Below, piece after piece: positions 11,801-19,168 of a stretch of DNA of 20,141 nucleotides. The stretch lies in the NCBI GenBank assembly GCA_002433805.1, contig DJIW01000145.1, forward strand, positions 1 to 20,141, written 5' to 3'. Both the position numbers and the translations under genes were made by a program. Each line of letters opens with the position of its first letter. Within the stretch, counting starts at the first letter, position 1. Origin of the DNA: Competibacteraceae bacterium UBA6584. GTDB lineage: Bacteria; Pseudomonadota; Gammaproteobacteria; Competibacterales; Competibacteraceae. The notes under the pieces were generated by a model. The model ran no database searches, was not told the origin of the DNA, and worked only from the letters and a program-made list of their open reading frames with translations.

Positions 11801-11827
11801 GATACTGCCTTTTTACAAAAAAGTGAA
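11799..11827 (-). promoter_or_regulatory. Candidate sigma-70 promoter for the liu operon
   Basis: On the minus strand, a -35-like TTCACT (11827-11822) and a -10-like TATCTT (11804-11799) are separated by exactly 17 bp. The predicted start of transcription is near 11792, giving a leader of about 75 nt to liuA. Each hexamer matches consensus at about 4 of 6 positions, so this is only a candidate. The AT-rich setting contrasts with the GC-rich genes on both sides. Confidence 0.38.
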
Positions 11828-11848
11828 CACAAATTCAAAAATTGAGGT

Positions 11849-11854
11849 TATACT
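11849..11854 (+). promoter_or_regulatory. Candidate -10 box of the tetR promoter
   Basis: TATACT lies only 6 bases before the predicted tetR ATG at 11861, with no convincing -35 at 16-18 bp upstream. If used, transcription would start at or very near the A of the ATG, giving a leaderless mRNA. This fits the lack of a properly spaced Shine-Dalgarno (the only GAGG, at 11844-11847, is 13 bases from the ATG). Confidence 0.3.
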
Positions 11855-11860
11855 CATTTC

Positions 11861-12475
11861 ATGGTCTACCGACGTTCGCCCTTGATGGAGGAAAGGCTGG
11901 CCAACAACCGGGATCGCATTTTGCTGGCGACCCGCAAGCTGGTCGCGGAAGGCGGCTTTCGGGAAGCGCAAATCGCGGCGGTGGCGGCGCTGGCCGGCAT
12001 GTCCACCGGCATGATTTACCGCTACTTCCCCTCCAAGGCCGAGCTGTTCGTGGAAGTCTTGGGCGACGCGGTCGGCGCGGAGATCGAAATTTTGCGCGAG
12101 ATCGCCGAAGGTCCCGGATCGGCCGGCGAACGGTTGCACGCCGCGCTGACCTGTTTTGTCCGCCGCGCCCTGCGCGGGCCGAACCTCGCCTATGCTTTTA
12201 TTACCGAGCCGGTCGACCCGGAGGTGGACACCGCCCGGATTCGCTACCGCAAGAAGTTCGGCGATGTGTTCAAGGCGATCCTGATCGACGGCATCGAAAA
12301 AGGAGAATTCCCCGATCAGGACGTGGACGCGAGCGCGGCCTGCATCGTGGGCGCGTTCACCGAGGCGCTGGTCGGCCCCATCGGTCCGACCACCCGCAAC
12401 ACCCACGACCAGCAACGGCTGGCCGAGAGCATTCGAAGCTTCTGCTTGCGGGCGGTCGGCGGCGCTTCCAGCTGA
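11861..12475 (+). CDS. TetR/AcrR-family transcriptional regulator
   Basis: This 204-aa protein has an N-terminal helix-turn-helix at about 20-62. The recognition-helix region has AGMSTGMIYRYFPSKAELF, the standard TetR signature. It is followed by an all-helical ligand-binding domain with no recognisable ligand motif. It is divergent from liuA (143 bp between) and co-directional with the acyl-CoA ligase and ABC importer genes, so it could control either unit or both. Many proteobacterial liu operons are controlled by the MerR-type LiuR, and others by the TetR-type LiuQ. An acyl-CoA-responsive repressor of LiuQ type is therefore plausible but unproven. ATG 11861 is chosen because it gives a full-length TetR N-terminus; ATG 11885 is a shorter alternative. 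No ordinary ribosome-binding site is visible for either. Confidence 0.88.
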   Translation: MVYRRSPLMEERLANNRDRILLATRKLVAEGGFREAQIAAVAALAGMSTGMIYRYFPSKAELFVEVLGDAVGAEIEILREIAEGPGSAGERLHAALTCFVRRALRGPNLAYAFITEPVDPEVDTARIRYRKKFGDVFKAILIDGIEKGEFPDQDVDASAACIVGAFTEALVGPIGPTTRNTHDQQRLAESIRSFCLRAVGGASS

Positions 12476-12498
12476 GGGAGCAGTTTTTGATGGTTTGA

Positions 12499-12552
12499 TT
12501 TTCGGTTCCGACGGGACGTTTCTCCAGCGCCGGCAGCGGCTGGAACCGAAAA
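12499..12552. repeat. Long-armed inverted repeat between tetR and the acyl-CoA ligase gene
   Basis: TTTTCGGTTCC (12499-12509) pairs with GGAACCGAAAA (12542-12552), an 11-bp perfect stem around a 32-base GC-rich loop. The loop can itself form alternative pairs (CCAGC at 12524-12528 with GCTGG at 12539-12543). On the + strand the stem is followed by an A-run and only later by T-rich sequence at 12556-12570, so it is not a textbook terminator. It may act as a tetR 3'-end structure or a partial attenuator. Confidence 0.5.
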
Positions 12553-12564
12553 ATCTTTCCCAGT

Positions 12565-12589
12565 TTTTATCACGATTAGAACGATAAAA
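12565..12589. promoter_or_regulatory. Inverted repeat upstream of the ligase/transport operon, candidate operator
   Basis: TTTTATC (12565-12571) and GATAAAA (12583-12589) are perfect 7-bp inverted arms with an 11-bp spacer, a layout typical of TetR-family or other dimeric-regulator sites. It sits 57 bp before the acyl-CoA ligase start, inside the 171-bp gap that could also hold that operon's promoter. A further hairpin CCGGTT/AACCGG (12611-12616 with 12623-12628) lies closer to the start codon. Confidence 0.35.
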
Positions 12590-12646
12590 CACACCACCCA
12601 AGGCTCGAAGCCGGTTGCTGGGAACCGGACTCGGCGGGAGAAGAGG

Positions 12647-14614
12647 ATGCCGTTAGAGACGACTGCCGGAGGTTCTGAGCGGTTGCAGACCTTTCCGCGC
12701 CTGCTGTTCCACCACGCCCGAACGCGCGGGTCCGCCCCCGCCATCCGCGAGAAGGATCTCGGCATTTGGCAAACCTGGAGCTGGACCGGCGTCGCCGAAC
12801 GGGTGCGCGCGCTGGCGTGCGGCTTGGCGGCGCTGGGCTTCAAGCGCGGCGACAACCTCGCCATCATCGGCGACAACCGCCCGCATCTCTACATGATGAT
12901 GAGCGCCGCGCAATGCCTGGGCGGCGTGCCGGTGCCGCTGTATCAGGACGCGGTGGCGGCGGAAATGCTGTTCGTGCTGAACGACGCCGCCATCCGTTTC
13001 GCGGCGGTCGAGGATCAGGAGCAGGTCGATAAGCTGTTGGAAATCCGCGAGCAGGCCCCGCAGTTGGAGCACATCATCTACGACGACCCGCGCGGGATGC
13101 GCCATTACAACCAGCCCTTTATCCACGACATTCACGCCCTGATGGAAATGGGACGGATTCACGACCGCAACCACCCCGATTTTCTCGACGCCGAAATCGA
13201 GCAGGGCCAGGGCAATGATGTGTCGGTGATGCTCTACACCTCCGGCACCACCGGCCAGCCCAAGGGCGTCTGTCAAACCCATGGCGCGTTCATCGCCGCC
13301 GCGCGCGGCAGCATGGAAACCGACCGGCTGGAACCTGCGGGCGATATTCTGTCCTACCTGCCGATGGCTTGGGTGGGCGATCACCTGTTTTCCTTCGCCC
13401 AGGCGCTGGTGGTGGGCTTTACCATCAACTGCCCGGAATCCAGCGACACGGTGACCACCGATCTGCGGGAAATCGGGCCGACCTATTATTTTGCCCCGCC
13501 GAGGGTGTTCGAGAGTCTGCTGACCTCGATCATGATCCGGATGGAAGACGCGGGCGCGCTGAAGCGGCGGCTGTTCCACTACTTTCTAGGGGTGGCCAAA
13601 CGCTGCGGCGCGGATTTGCTGGACGGCAAGCCGGTCGGCCTGGGCGAGCGCCTGCGGTACGGGTTGGGCAATCTGCTGGTGTACGGCCCGCTGCGCAACG
13701 TGCTCGGCATGAGCCATATCCGGGTCGCCTACACCGCAGGAGCCGCCATCGGCCCCGATCTGTTCCGCTTCTATCGCTCCATCGGCATCAACCTCAAGCA
13801 GTTCTACGGCCAGACCGAAACCTGCGCCTACGTCTGCCTGCAACCGGATCGCGCCATCAAATTCGATTCGGTAGGGCCTGCCGCGCCGGGCGTGGAGATC
13901 AAGATCGCCGACAACGGCGAGGTGCTGGTCAAGGGGCCGATGCTGCTCAAGGAATACTACCAGCGCCCCGACGCCACCGCCGAATCGCTCAACGCCGACG
14001 GCTATTTCATGACCGGCGACGCCGGATTTCTCGATGCCGACGGCCATTTAAAGATCATCGACCGGGCCAAGGATGTCGGCAAGCTGGCCAACGGCGCGAT
14101 GTTCGCGCCCAACTACATCGAAAACAAACTCAAGTTTTTCCAGCACATCAAGGAAGCGGTCTGCTTCGGCCACGACCGGGCGATGGTGTGCGCCTTCATC
14201 AACATCGATGTCGGCGCGGTCGGCAACTGGGCCGAGCGGCGCAACATCGCCTATTCCGGCTACACCGATCTGGCGGCGAAACCGGACGTGTACGAACTGA
14301 TCCGCGAGTGCGTGGAGCAGGTCAACGCCGCCCTGATTCAGGATGCGATGGTGGCGGATTCGCAGATTCACCGTTTCCTGATCCTCCACAAGGAACTCGA
14401 CCCCGACGACGACGAACTGACCCGCACCCGCAAGGTGCGCCGCAACTTCGTCGCCAAGAAATACGAGGTGCTGATCGAGGCGCTCTACAGCGGCAAGGCC
14501 AGCCAGTTCATCACCACCGAGGTCAAATTCGAGGACGGGCGGCGCGGCCAAGTGTCCGCCGATCTGAAGATTGTGGACGCCAAGACCTTTCCAACGATGC
14601 AGAAGGCGGCCTGA
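12647..14614 (+). CDS. AMP-dependent acyl-CoA ligase, long-chain fatty-acid-CoA ligase type
   Basis: This 655-aa ANL enzyme forms an acyl-adenylate and then an acyl-CoA. The phosphate-binding loop YTSGTTGQPKG lies at 197-207, YLPMAWVGD at about 237-245, FYGQTE at 386-391, and the ATP-ribose motif YFMTGD at 453-458. The hinge region is IDRAKDVGK at 471-479, and a C-terminal LTRTRKVRR holds the candidate basic residue of the small domain. The length and the long region between the P-loop and FYGQTE resemble bacterial FadD15-type long-chain ligases. Its place, 3 bp before livG, means it is made together with a HAAT-type importer. In other proteobacteria similar clusters end in phenylacetate-CoA ligase, as here, so the true substrate may be an aromatic or branched acid. 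GGGAG about 10 bases upstream supports the start. Confidence 0.88.
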   Translation: MPLETTAGGSERLQTFPRLLFHHARTRGSAPAIREKDLGIWQTWSWTGVAERVRALACGLAALGFKRGDNLAIIGDNRPHLYMMMSAAQCLGGVPVPLYQDAVAAEMLFVLNDAAIRFAAVEDQEQVDKLLEIREQAPQLEHIIYDDPRGMRHYNQPFIHDIHALMEMGRIHDRNHPDFLDAEIEQGQGNDVSVMLYTSGTTGQPKGVCQTHGAFIAAARGSMETDRLEPAGDILSYLPMAWVGDHLFSFAQALVVGFTINCPESSDTVTTDLREIGPTYYFAPPRVFESLLTSIMIRMEDAGALKRRLFHYFLGVAKRCGADLLDGKPVGLGERLRYGLGNLLVYGPLRNVLGMSHIRVAYTAGAAIGPDLFRFYRSIGINLKQFYGQTETCAYVCLQPDRAIKFDSVGPAAPGVEIKIADNGEVLVKGPMLLKEYYQRPDATAESLNADGYFMTGDAGFLDADGHLKIIDRAKDVGKLANGAMFAPNYIENKLKFFQHIKEAVCFGHDRAMVCAFINIDVGAVGNWAERRNIAYSGYTDLAAKPDVYELIRECVEQVNAALIQDAMVADSQIHRFLILHKELDPDDDELTRTRKVRRNFVAKKYEVLIEALYSGKASQFITTEVKFEDGRRGQVSADLKIVDAKTFPTMQKAA

Positions 14615-14617
14615 ACG

Positions 14618-15400
14618 ATGAGTAGAACCATCGGCGAGGTCATCCTTGACCTGCAAAACATCTCCTTGCGCTTCGGCGGGGTAAAGGCGCTCACCGACAT
14701 TTCCTTCGATGTCCGCGAGCACGAAATCCGCGCCATCATCGGCCCCAACGGCGCGGGTAAAAGCTCGATGCTCAACGTGATCAACGGAGTTTATCACCCG
14801 CAGGAAGGCGCGATTATCTTTCACGGCCAAGAACGCAAAAAGATGGAGCCGCACCGGGCGGCGACCCAGGGCATCGCCCGCACCTTTCAGAATATCGCGC
14901 TGTTCAAGGGCATGACCGTGCTCGACAACATCATGACCGGGCGGATCACCCGAATGAAAGCCAGCTTTCTGGAACACGCGCTGTGGCTGGGCCGGGCCAA
15001 ACGGGAAGAACTGGAGCATCGCCAGAAAGTCGAGGAAGTGATCGATTTTCTGGAAATCCAGCACATCCGCAAAACGCCGGTCAGCCGCCTGCCCTACGGC
15101 CTGCAAAAACGGGTGGAACTGGGCCGGGCTCTGGCGGCGGAACCGTCGATGCTGCTGCTCGACGAGCCGATGGCCGGGATGAACGTCGAGGAAAAACAGG
15201 ACATGTGCCGCTTCATTCTCGATGTCAACGACCAGATCGGCACCACCATCGTGCTGATCGAGCACGACATGGGGGTGGTGATGGACATTTCCGACCGGGT
15301 GGTGGTGCTGGATTACGGCAAAAAAATCGGCGACGGCGCGCCGGATGAGGTGAAGAACAATCCCGAAGTCATCAAAGCTTATTTGGGCGGAGGGCATTAA
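14618..15400 (+). CDS. livG: HAAT-family ABC transporter ATP-binding protein (LivG type)
   Basis: This 260-aa ATPase powers import through LivH/LivM at the inner membrane. Walker A GPNGAGKS lies at 42-49, with the Q-loop in TFQNIALF at about 89-96. The ABC signature is LPYGLQKR at 158-165 (a YGLQ variant usual in this subfamily), Walker B MLLLDEP at 178-184, the LivG-type extension PMAGMNVEEK follows, and the H-loop is His216. The insertion between Q-loop and signature (about 108-150) is longer than in LivF, as usual for LivG. The ATG follows the ligase stop by 3 bp. GGAGGG, within the last codons of this gene, may serve the following AT-rich ORF. Confidence 0.93.
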   Translation: MSRTIGEVILDLQNISLRFGGVKALTDISFDVREHEIRAIIGPNGAGKSSMLNVINGVYHPQEGAIIFHGQERKKMEPHRAATQGIARTFQNIALFKGMTVLDNIMTGRITRMKASFLEHALWLGRAKREELEHRQKVEEVIDFLEIQHIRKTPVSRLPYGLQKRVELGRALAAEPSMLLLDEPMAGMNVEEKQDMCRFILDVNDQIGTTIVLIEHDMGVVMDISDRVVVLDYGKKIGDGAPDEVKNNPEVIKAYLGGGH

Positions 15401-15404
15401 TTAA

Positions 15405-15725
15405 ATGAACGGGAGCCATATCAAATATCAATTGAATACAGGCAGCGTCCTCCTTACCACCGTTTTTTGGCAGAAAACAAATGCAAGCCGATTAAAATCT
15501 CTAATTCAAAGATTTGCAACAAGAGAGCGCAATTGCTTTGCTAAGGCAAAACCAAGTTTTCTTTGGCGAAATCGTCGTCTAGCAGCAGTAACAGTGTTCC
15601 GTAAACGATTTGGTCCCGTGCCCGAAATATTTACACGTCACAAATTACCAAAACAAGATTCCTATTATATAAAAGACGGTGAATATGTTTGGCGATTACA
15701 GAAACCTTCATTGCCTCCGTCTTAA
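15405..15725 (+). CDS. Unrecognised AT-rich ORF inserted in the ABC transporter operon
   Basis: A 106-aa, strongly basic ORF lies between livG and livH. I do not recognise it. A hand count gives 128 G+C in 321 bases (about 40% GC), against over 60% for the neighbours. Codon use is foreign to the window, with many AAA, TTA, ATA, AGA, ACA and TTT codons. The first half is rich in Arg, Lys and Phe; the C-terminal part includes FGPVPEIF and YYIKDGEYVW, which look like real protein rather than random sequence. No signal peptide or membrane helix is evident. GGAGGG at 15389-15394 is 10 bases before the ATG. It could be a transferred small gene, a fragment of a longer foreign gene, or a non-coding insert that is open by chance. 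The minus strand has no comparable frame. Confidence 0.45.
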   Translation: MNGSHIKYQLNTGSVLLTTVFWQKTNASRLKSLIQRFATRERNCFAKAKPSFLWRNRRLAAVTVFRKRFGPVPEIFTRHKLPKQDSYYIKDGEYVWRLQKPSLPPS

Positions 15726-15752
15726 TCTTATTCGCCTGAAGCGAGAAAGCTT

Positions 15753-16667
15753 ATGCGCTTTTTTCTAGAAGTTCTGATCAGCGGCCTGCTGTCCGGGGTG
15801 ATGTATTCACTGGTCGCACTCGGCTTCGTGCTGATCTACAAAGCCTCCGGGGTGTTTAACTTCGCCCAGGGCGCGATGGTGTATCTGGCCGCGCTGGCGG
15901 TGGTCGGCTGCATGGAAAAGGGCGCGCCGCTGTGGCTGGCGGTGCTGCTGGCCTTCGGCATCATGACTCTGTTCGGCATCGCCACCGAAAAGTTCGTGCT
16001 GCGCAAATTGGTCAACCAGCCGCCTATCGCCCTGTTCATGGCGACCATCGGGCTGGCATTTTTCATCGAGGGTCTCGCGCCGATGGTGTTCGGCAGCGAC
16101 CCGCGCGCGCTGGACATCGGCATCGTCGATGAACCCATCGAAGCGATCCTGAACGGCTGGGGCATGGTCATTTCCAAGTTCGATCTGGCGGCGGCGGCCA
16201 TCGCGGCGGTGCTGGTGACCACGCTGGCCTTGTTCTTTCAATACACCCGCATCGGTCGGGCGCTGCGGGCGGTGGCCGACGACCATCAGGCGGCCTTGTC
16301 CATCGGCATCCCCTTGCAGCACATTTGGGCCATCGTCTGGGGCGTGGCCGGATTCGTGGCGCTGGTGGCCGGGATGCTGTGGGGGGCGCGCAACGGCGTG
16401 CAGTTCGCGCTGACTTTCACCGCGCTCAAGGCGCTGCCGGTGCTGATCATCGGCGGTTTTACCTCGGTGCCAGGAGCCATCGTCGGCGGGTTGATCATCG
16501 GCGCGTCGGAAAAGCTGGCCGAGATTTATTTGCCCGCGCTGATGCAATCGGCCTTCGGCGGCAACTTCGGCGGCATCGAGGGCTGGTTCCCCTACGTGCT
16601 GGCGCTGGGCTTTCTGCTGGTTCGGCCGGAAGGGCTGTTCGGCGAAAAACATATCGACCGGGTGTGA
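15753..16667 (+). CDS. livH: HAAT-family ABC transporter permease (LivH type)
   Basis: This 304-aa inner-membrane permease has about eight hydrophobic segments. It begins with GLLSGVMYSLVALGFVLIYK, the hallmark N-terminus of LivH-type permeases, followed by GVFNFAQGAM. The cytoplasmic EAA-like coupling loop is RIGRALRAVADDHQAALSIG at about 168-187. The C-terminal part ends in FLLVRPEGLFGEK. It should pair with LivM to form the channel for the solute delivered by the binding protein. It follows the AT-rich ORF by 27 bp, has only a weak ribosome site (GCGAGAAAG), and is 12 bp from livM. Codon use is again typical of the window. Confidence 0.93.
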   Translation: MRFFLEVLISGLLSGVMYSLVALGFVLIYKASGVFNFAQGAMVYLAALAVVGCMEKGAPLWLAVLLAFGIMTLFGIATEKFVLRKLVNQPPIALFMATIGLAFFIEGLAPMVFGSDPRALDIGIVDEPIEAILNGWGMVISKFDLAAAAIAAVLVTTLALFFQYTRIGRALRAVADDHQAALSIGIPLQHIWAIVWGVAGFVALVAGMLWGARNGVQFALTFTALKALPVLIIGGFTSVPGAIVGGLIIGASEKLAEIYLPALMQSAFGGNFGGIEGWFPYVLALGFLLVRPEGLFGEKHIDRV

Positions 16668-16679
16668 GGAGAAGCCGCC

Positions 16680-17756
16680 ATGCTCTACCGTGAAGCCGGT
16701 CAATTCAAAAGCAGTTACGCCGCCGACCAGCAACTGTTTCCCATCCGACAGGATCGGATCGGGATCATCCTGCTGCTGGCCGTGGCTTTTTTGGTGATTC
16801 CCCTGGTCGCGGGCGAATACTGGTTCTCGGCCATTCTGATTCCGTTTTTGATTTTCGCGCTGGCCGCGCTGGGCCTGAATATCCTCACCGGCTACGCCGG
16901 ACAGTTGTCGCTGGGCTCGGCGGCCTTTATGGCGGTCGGCGCCTATGCCGCCTACAACTTTCAGTTGCGGGTCGAGGGCATCCCGATTCTGTTCAGCTTT
17001 ATCGGGGCGGGGCTGACGGCGGCGGGCGTGGGAATTTTGTTCGGCCTGCCCAGCCTGTGGATCAAGGGGTTCTATCTGGCGGTGGCGACGCTGGCGGCGC
17101 AATTCTTCATCGTCTGGTGCCTGACCAAGTTTCCCTGGTTTTCCAATCACTCGTCCTCGGGAGTGATCTCCGCGCAGAAGGTGGTGATTCTCGGTCATGT
17201 CTTTGCCTCGCCGCGCGAGAAATACCTGCTGGTGCTGAGCATCGTCGCCGTGCTGGCGCTGGCGGCCAAAAACATGGCGCGCTCGTCCACCGGCCGGGCC
17301 TGGATGGCGGTGCGCGACATGGACGTGGCCGCCGAGGTGATCGGCATCCGGCTGCTGCCGACCAAGCTGCTGGCTTTCGCGGTCAGTTCGTTCTATTGCG
17401 GGGTGGCGGGCGCGCTGTACGCCTTCTGCTATCTCGGTTCGGTCGAGCCGGACGGCTTTTCGTTGGACATGTCGTTTCGCATCCTGTTCATGATCATCAT
17501 CGGCGGGATGGGTTCGATTCTGGGCAGCTTCCTCGGCGCGGCGTTCATTCTGCTGCTGCCGATCTTTCTCGACATCGCTTTGCCGTGGCTGGCCGGGCTG
17601 TTTGGCCTGCCGTTTTCCAACGCCACCGTCTCGCACATTCAGATTTTGGTGTTCGGGGCGCTGATCATGTTCTTCCTGATCGTCGAGCCACACGGGCTGG
17701 CCCGCTTGTGGCAAATCGGCAAGGAGAAGTTGCGGCTGTGGCCGTTCCCCCATTAA
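16680..17756 (+). CDS. livM: HAAT-family ABC transporter permease (LivM type)
   Basis: This 358-aa permease has a soluble N-terminal tail of about 30 residues and then about nine to ten membrane segments. LivM features: LGLNILTGYAGQLSLG at about 61-76, AVGAYAAY, and the coupling loop STGRAWMAVRDMDVAAEVIG with the following LLPTKLLAFAVSSFY. IIIGGMGSILGSFLGAAF and a terminal IVEPHGLARLW complete the pattern. It should form the second half of the channel with LivH. GAGGAG lies 5-10 bases before the ATG. The gene ends 38 bp before the binding-protein gene. I see no truncation or frameshift. Confidence 0.93.
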   Translation: MLYREAGQFKSSYAADQQLFPIRQDRIGIILLLAVAFLVIPLVAGEYWFSAILIPFLIFALAALGLNILTGYAGQLSLGSAAFMAVGAYAAYNFQLRVEGIPILFSFIGAGLTAAGVGILFGLPSLWIKGFYLAVATLAAQFFIVWCLTKFPWFSNHSSSGVISAQKVVILGHVFASPREKYLLVLSIVAVLALAAKNMARSSTGRAWMAVRDMDVAAEVIGIRLLPTKLLAFAVSSFYCGVAGALYAFCYLGSVEPDGFSLDMSFRILFMIIIGGMGSILGSFLGAAFILLLPIFLDIALPWLAGLFGLPFSNATVSHIQILVFGALIMFFLIVEPHGLARLWQIGKEKLRLWPFPH

Positions 17757-17794
17757 GACCGGCTTTTCATAACGATATTGGAGAAGACACCATC

Positions 17795-19111
17795 ATGTTC
17801 GCGTACCGTAAGCCTTTGTTGATGACCGCCGCAGCCTTCGCGATGCTCTCGCAAGTCGCCGCCGCCGAAGAGCAATTTTTCCCGATCGTCTCCTATCGCG
17901 TCGGCCCCTACGGCGCGAACGGGCAATCGTTTTACGGCGGCTTCGTCGATTATTTGAATTACGTCAATTTGAAAGACGGCGGCATCAACGGCGTCAAGCT
18001 GGCCTGGGAAGAATGCGAGACCGAGTACAACAACGCCAAGGGCGTGGAGTGCTACGAGCGGTTGAAAGCCAAGGCCAAGGTTTCGACCGGCCCGCTGCAC
18101 GTCATGTCGACCGGCATCTCCTACGCGCTGATCGACAAGACCGCAGAAGACAAGCTGCCGCTGGCGATGATGGGTTACGGCCGCACCGACGCGGTGGACG
18201 GCTCGGTGTTCCCCTACGCCTTCCCGCTGGTGACGACCTATCAGATGCAGGCATCCGCCATTATCAAGTTCATCAAGGATAAGGAAAAAGGCAATCTGGA
18301 CGGCAAAAAGATCGTGTTCCTCTACCACGATTCCGCCTACGGCAAGGAACCCATCGTCGCGCTTCAGGAAGAAGCCAAGCTCAATAAATTCGCGCTGACC
18401 CTGATTCCGGTGGCGCATCCCGGCAACGAGCAAAGCGCCCAATGGCTGCAAATCCGCCAGGAAAATCCCGATTACGTGGTTTTCTGGGGTTGGGGGGTGA
18501 TGAATCAGACCGCGATCAAGGCAGCGCAAAAGGTCGGTTTCGCGCGCGATAAGATGATCGGCTCGTGGTGGGCTGGTTCCGAGGAAGACACCGTGCCGGC
18601 GGGCGACGCCGCCAAGGGTTATATGGCCGCGACCTGGAACGTCGCCGGATCGGATGTCCCGCTGATCGCCGACATCAAAAAAGTGGTGTACGGCGCGGGC
18701 AAGGGCAACCTGCAGGATCAAGCCAAGCTCGGCACCATTTTGTACAACCGAGGCGTTTCCGCCGCCGTGTTGTCGGTCGAGGCGCTGCGCGGGGCGCAGG
18801 AAAAATACGGCAAGGGCAAGCCGGTCAACGGCGAGCAGGTGCGCTGGGCGATGGAAAACCTCAACATCACCGACGCCCGCCTAAAGGAAATCGGCGCGAC
18901 CGATCTGCTGCCGCCGATCAAGACCTCCTGCGCCGACCATGAGGGCTCGGGCATGGTGAAAATCCAGCAGTGGGACGGCGCGAAGTGGGTGCCAGTTTCC
19001 GGCTGGATCGAAGGCAACAAGGGTCTGATCCACCCGCTGTTTAAGGCGTCGGCCCAGCAATACGCCAAGGAGAAGGGCATCACGCCAAAGGATTGCGCGA
19101 AAGAATCCTAA
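17795..19111 (+). CDS. Periplasmic substrate-binding protein of the HAAT ABC importer
   Basis: This 438-aa type I periplasmic binding protein has a signal peptide of about 24 residues ending in VAAA before EEQFF. It is longer than LivJ/LivK (about 370 with signal). Its segments PYGANGQSFYGGFVDYLNYV and GINGVKLAWEE are those of the binding-protein class often next to aromatic-acid CoA ligases. Mature cysteines at 74, 86, 379 and 434 could form two disulfides in the periplasm. ATG 17795 is chosen because GGAG at 17780-17783 is well spaced and the signal peptide starts there; the frame stays open far upstream inside livM, which is spurious. A hairpin follows the gene at 19126-19148. The ligand is unproven: phenylacetate or another aromatic or acyl carboxylate is inferred from neighbours, and a branched-chain amino acid remains possible. 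Confidence 0.9.
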   Translation: MFAYRKPLLMTAAAFAMLSQVAAAEEQFFPIVSYRVGPYGANGQSFYGGFVDYLNYVNLKDGGINGVKLAWEECETEYNNAKGVECYERLKAKAKVSTGPLHVMSTGISYALIDKTAEDKLPLAMMGYGRTDAVDGSVFPYAFPLVTTYQMQASAIIKFIKDKEKGNLDGKKIVFLYHDSAYGKEPIVALQEEAKLNKFALTLIPVAHPGNEQSAQWLQIRQENPDYVVFWGWGVMNQTAIKAAQKVGFARDKMIGSWWAGSEEDTVPAGDAAKGYMAATWNVAGSDVPLIADIKKVVYGAGKGNLQDQAKLGTILYNRGVSAAVLSVEALRGAQEKYGKGKPVNGEQVRWAMENLNITDARLKEIGATDLLPPIKTSCADHEGSGMVKIQQWDGAKWVPVSGWIEGNKGLIHPLFKASAQQYAKEKGITPKDCAKES

Positions 19112-19125
19112 TCCACCAATACCGT

Positions 19126-19148
19126 GGGGCGTTCGCCGCGAGCGCCCC
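19126..19148 (+). other. Intercistronic hairpin after the binding-protein gene
   Basis: GGGGCGTT (19126-19133) pairs with AGCGCCCC (19141-19148), 8 bp with one G-U, around a 7-base loop. It is not followed by a T-run, so it is unlikely to be a terminator. In binding-protein operons such structures commonly protect the 3' end of the upstream message and allow the binding protein to be made in excess of the ATPase. That role is inferred here. Confidence 0.5.
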
Positions 19149-19168
19149 CTTCGACCGAGCCAGCGCCC

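Noticed and set aside
12499..12570. A classical intrinsic terminator for tetR.
   Set aside because: The 11-bp stem has a 32-base loop and is followed by A residues rather than an immediate T-run, so it was reported only as an inverted repeat.
15374..15754. A 9-bp direct repeat AAAGCTTAT at 15374-15382 and 15746-15754 flanks the AT-rich ORF, looking like a target-site duplication.
   Set aside because: The first copy lies inside livG before its normal family-like C-terminus (AYLGGGH). A clean insertion at that site would have left livG without its natural end. No terminal inverted repeats or transposase were seen, so it is most likely coincidence.
15807..17753. A 648-codon open frame on the minus strand across livH and livM.
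   Set aside because: The translation is Gln/Arg/His-rich with no fold-like pattern, and it mirrors two clear permease genes. It is a GC-rich antisense shadow. The same applies to the long antisense frames at 9022-10620, 6514-7749, 14048-15397 and 5065-6072.
17057..17794. In-frame upstream extension of the binding-protein gene into livM, which would give 684 residues.
   Set aside because: The signal peptide and Shine-Dalgarno place the start at 17795. The upstream part is livM read in another frame.
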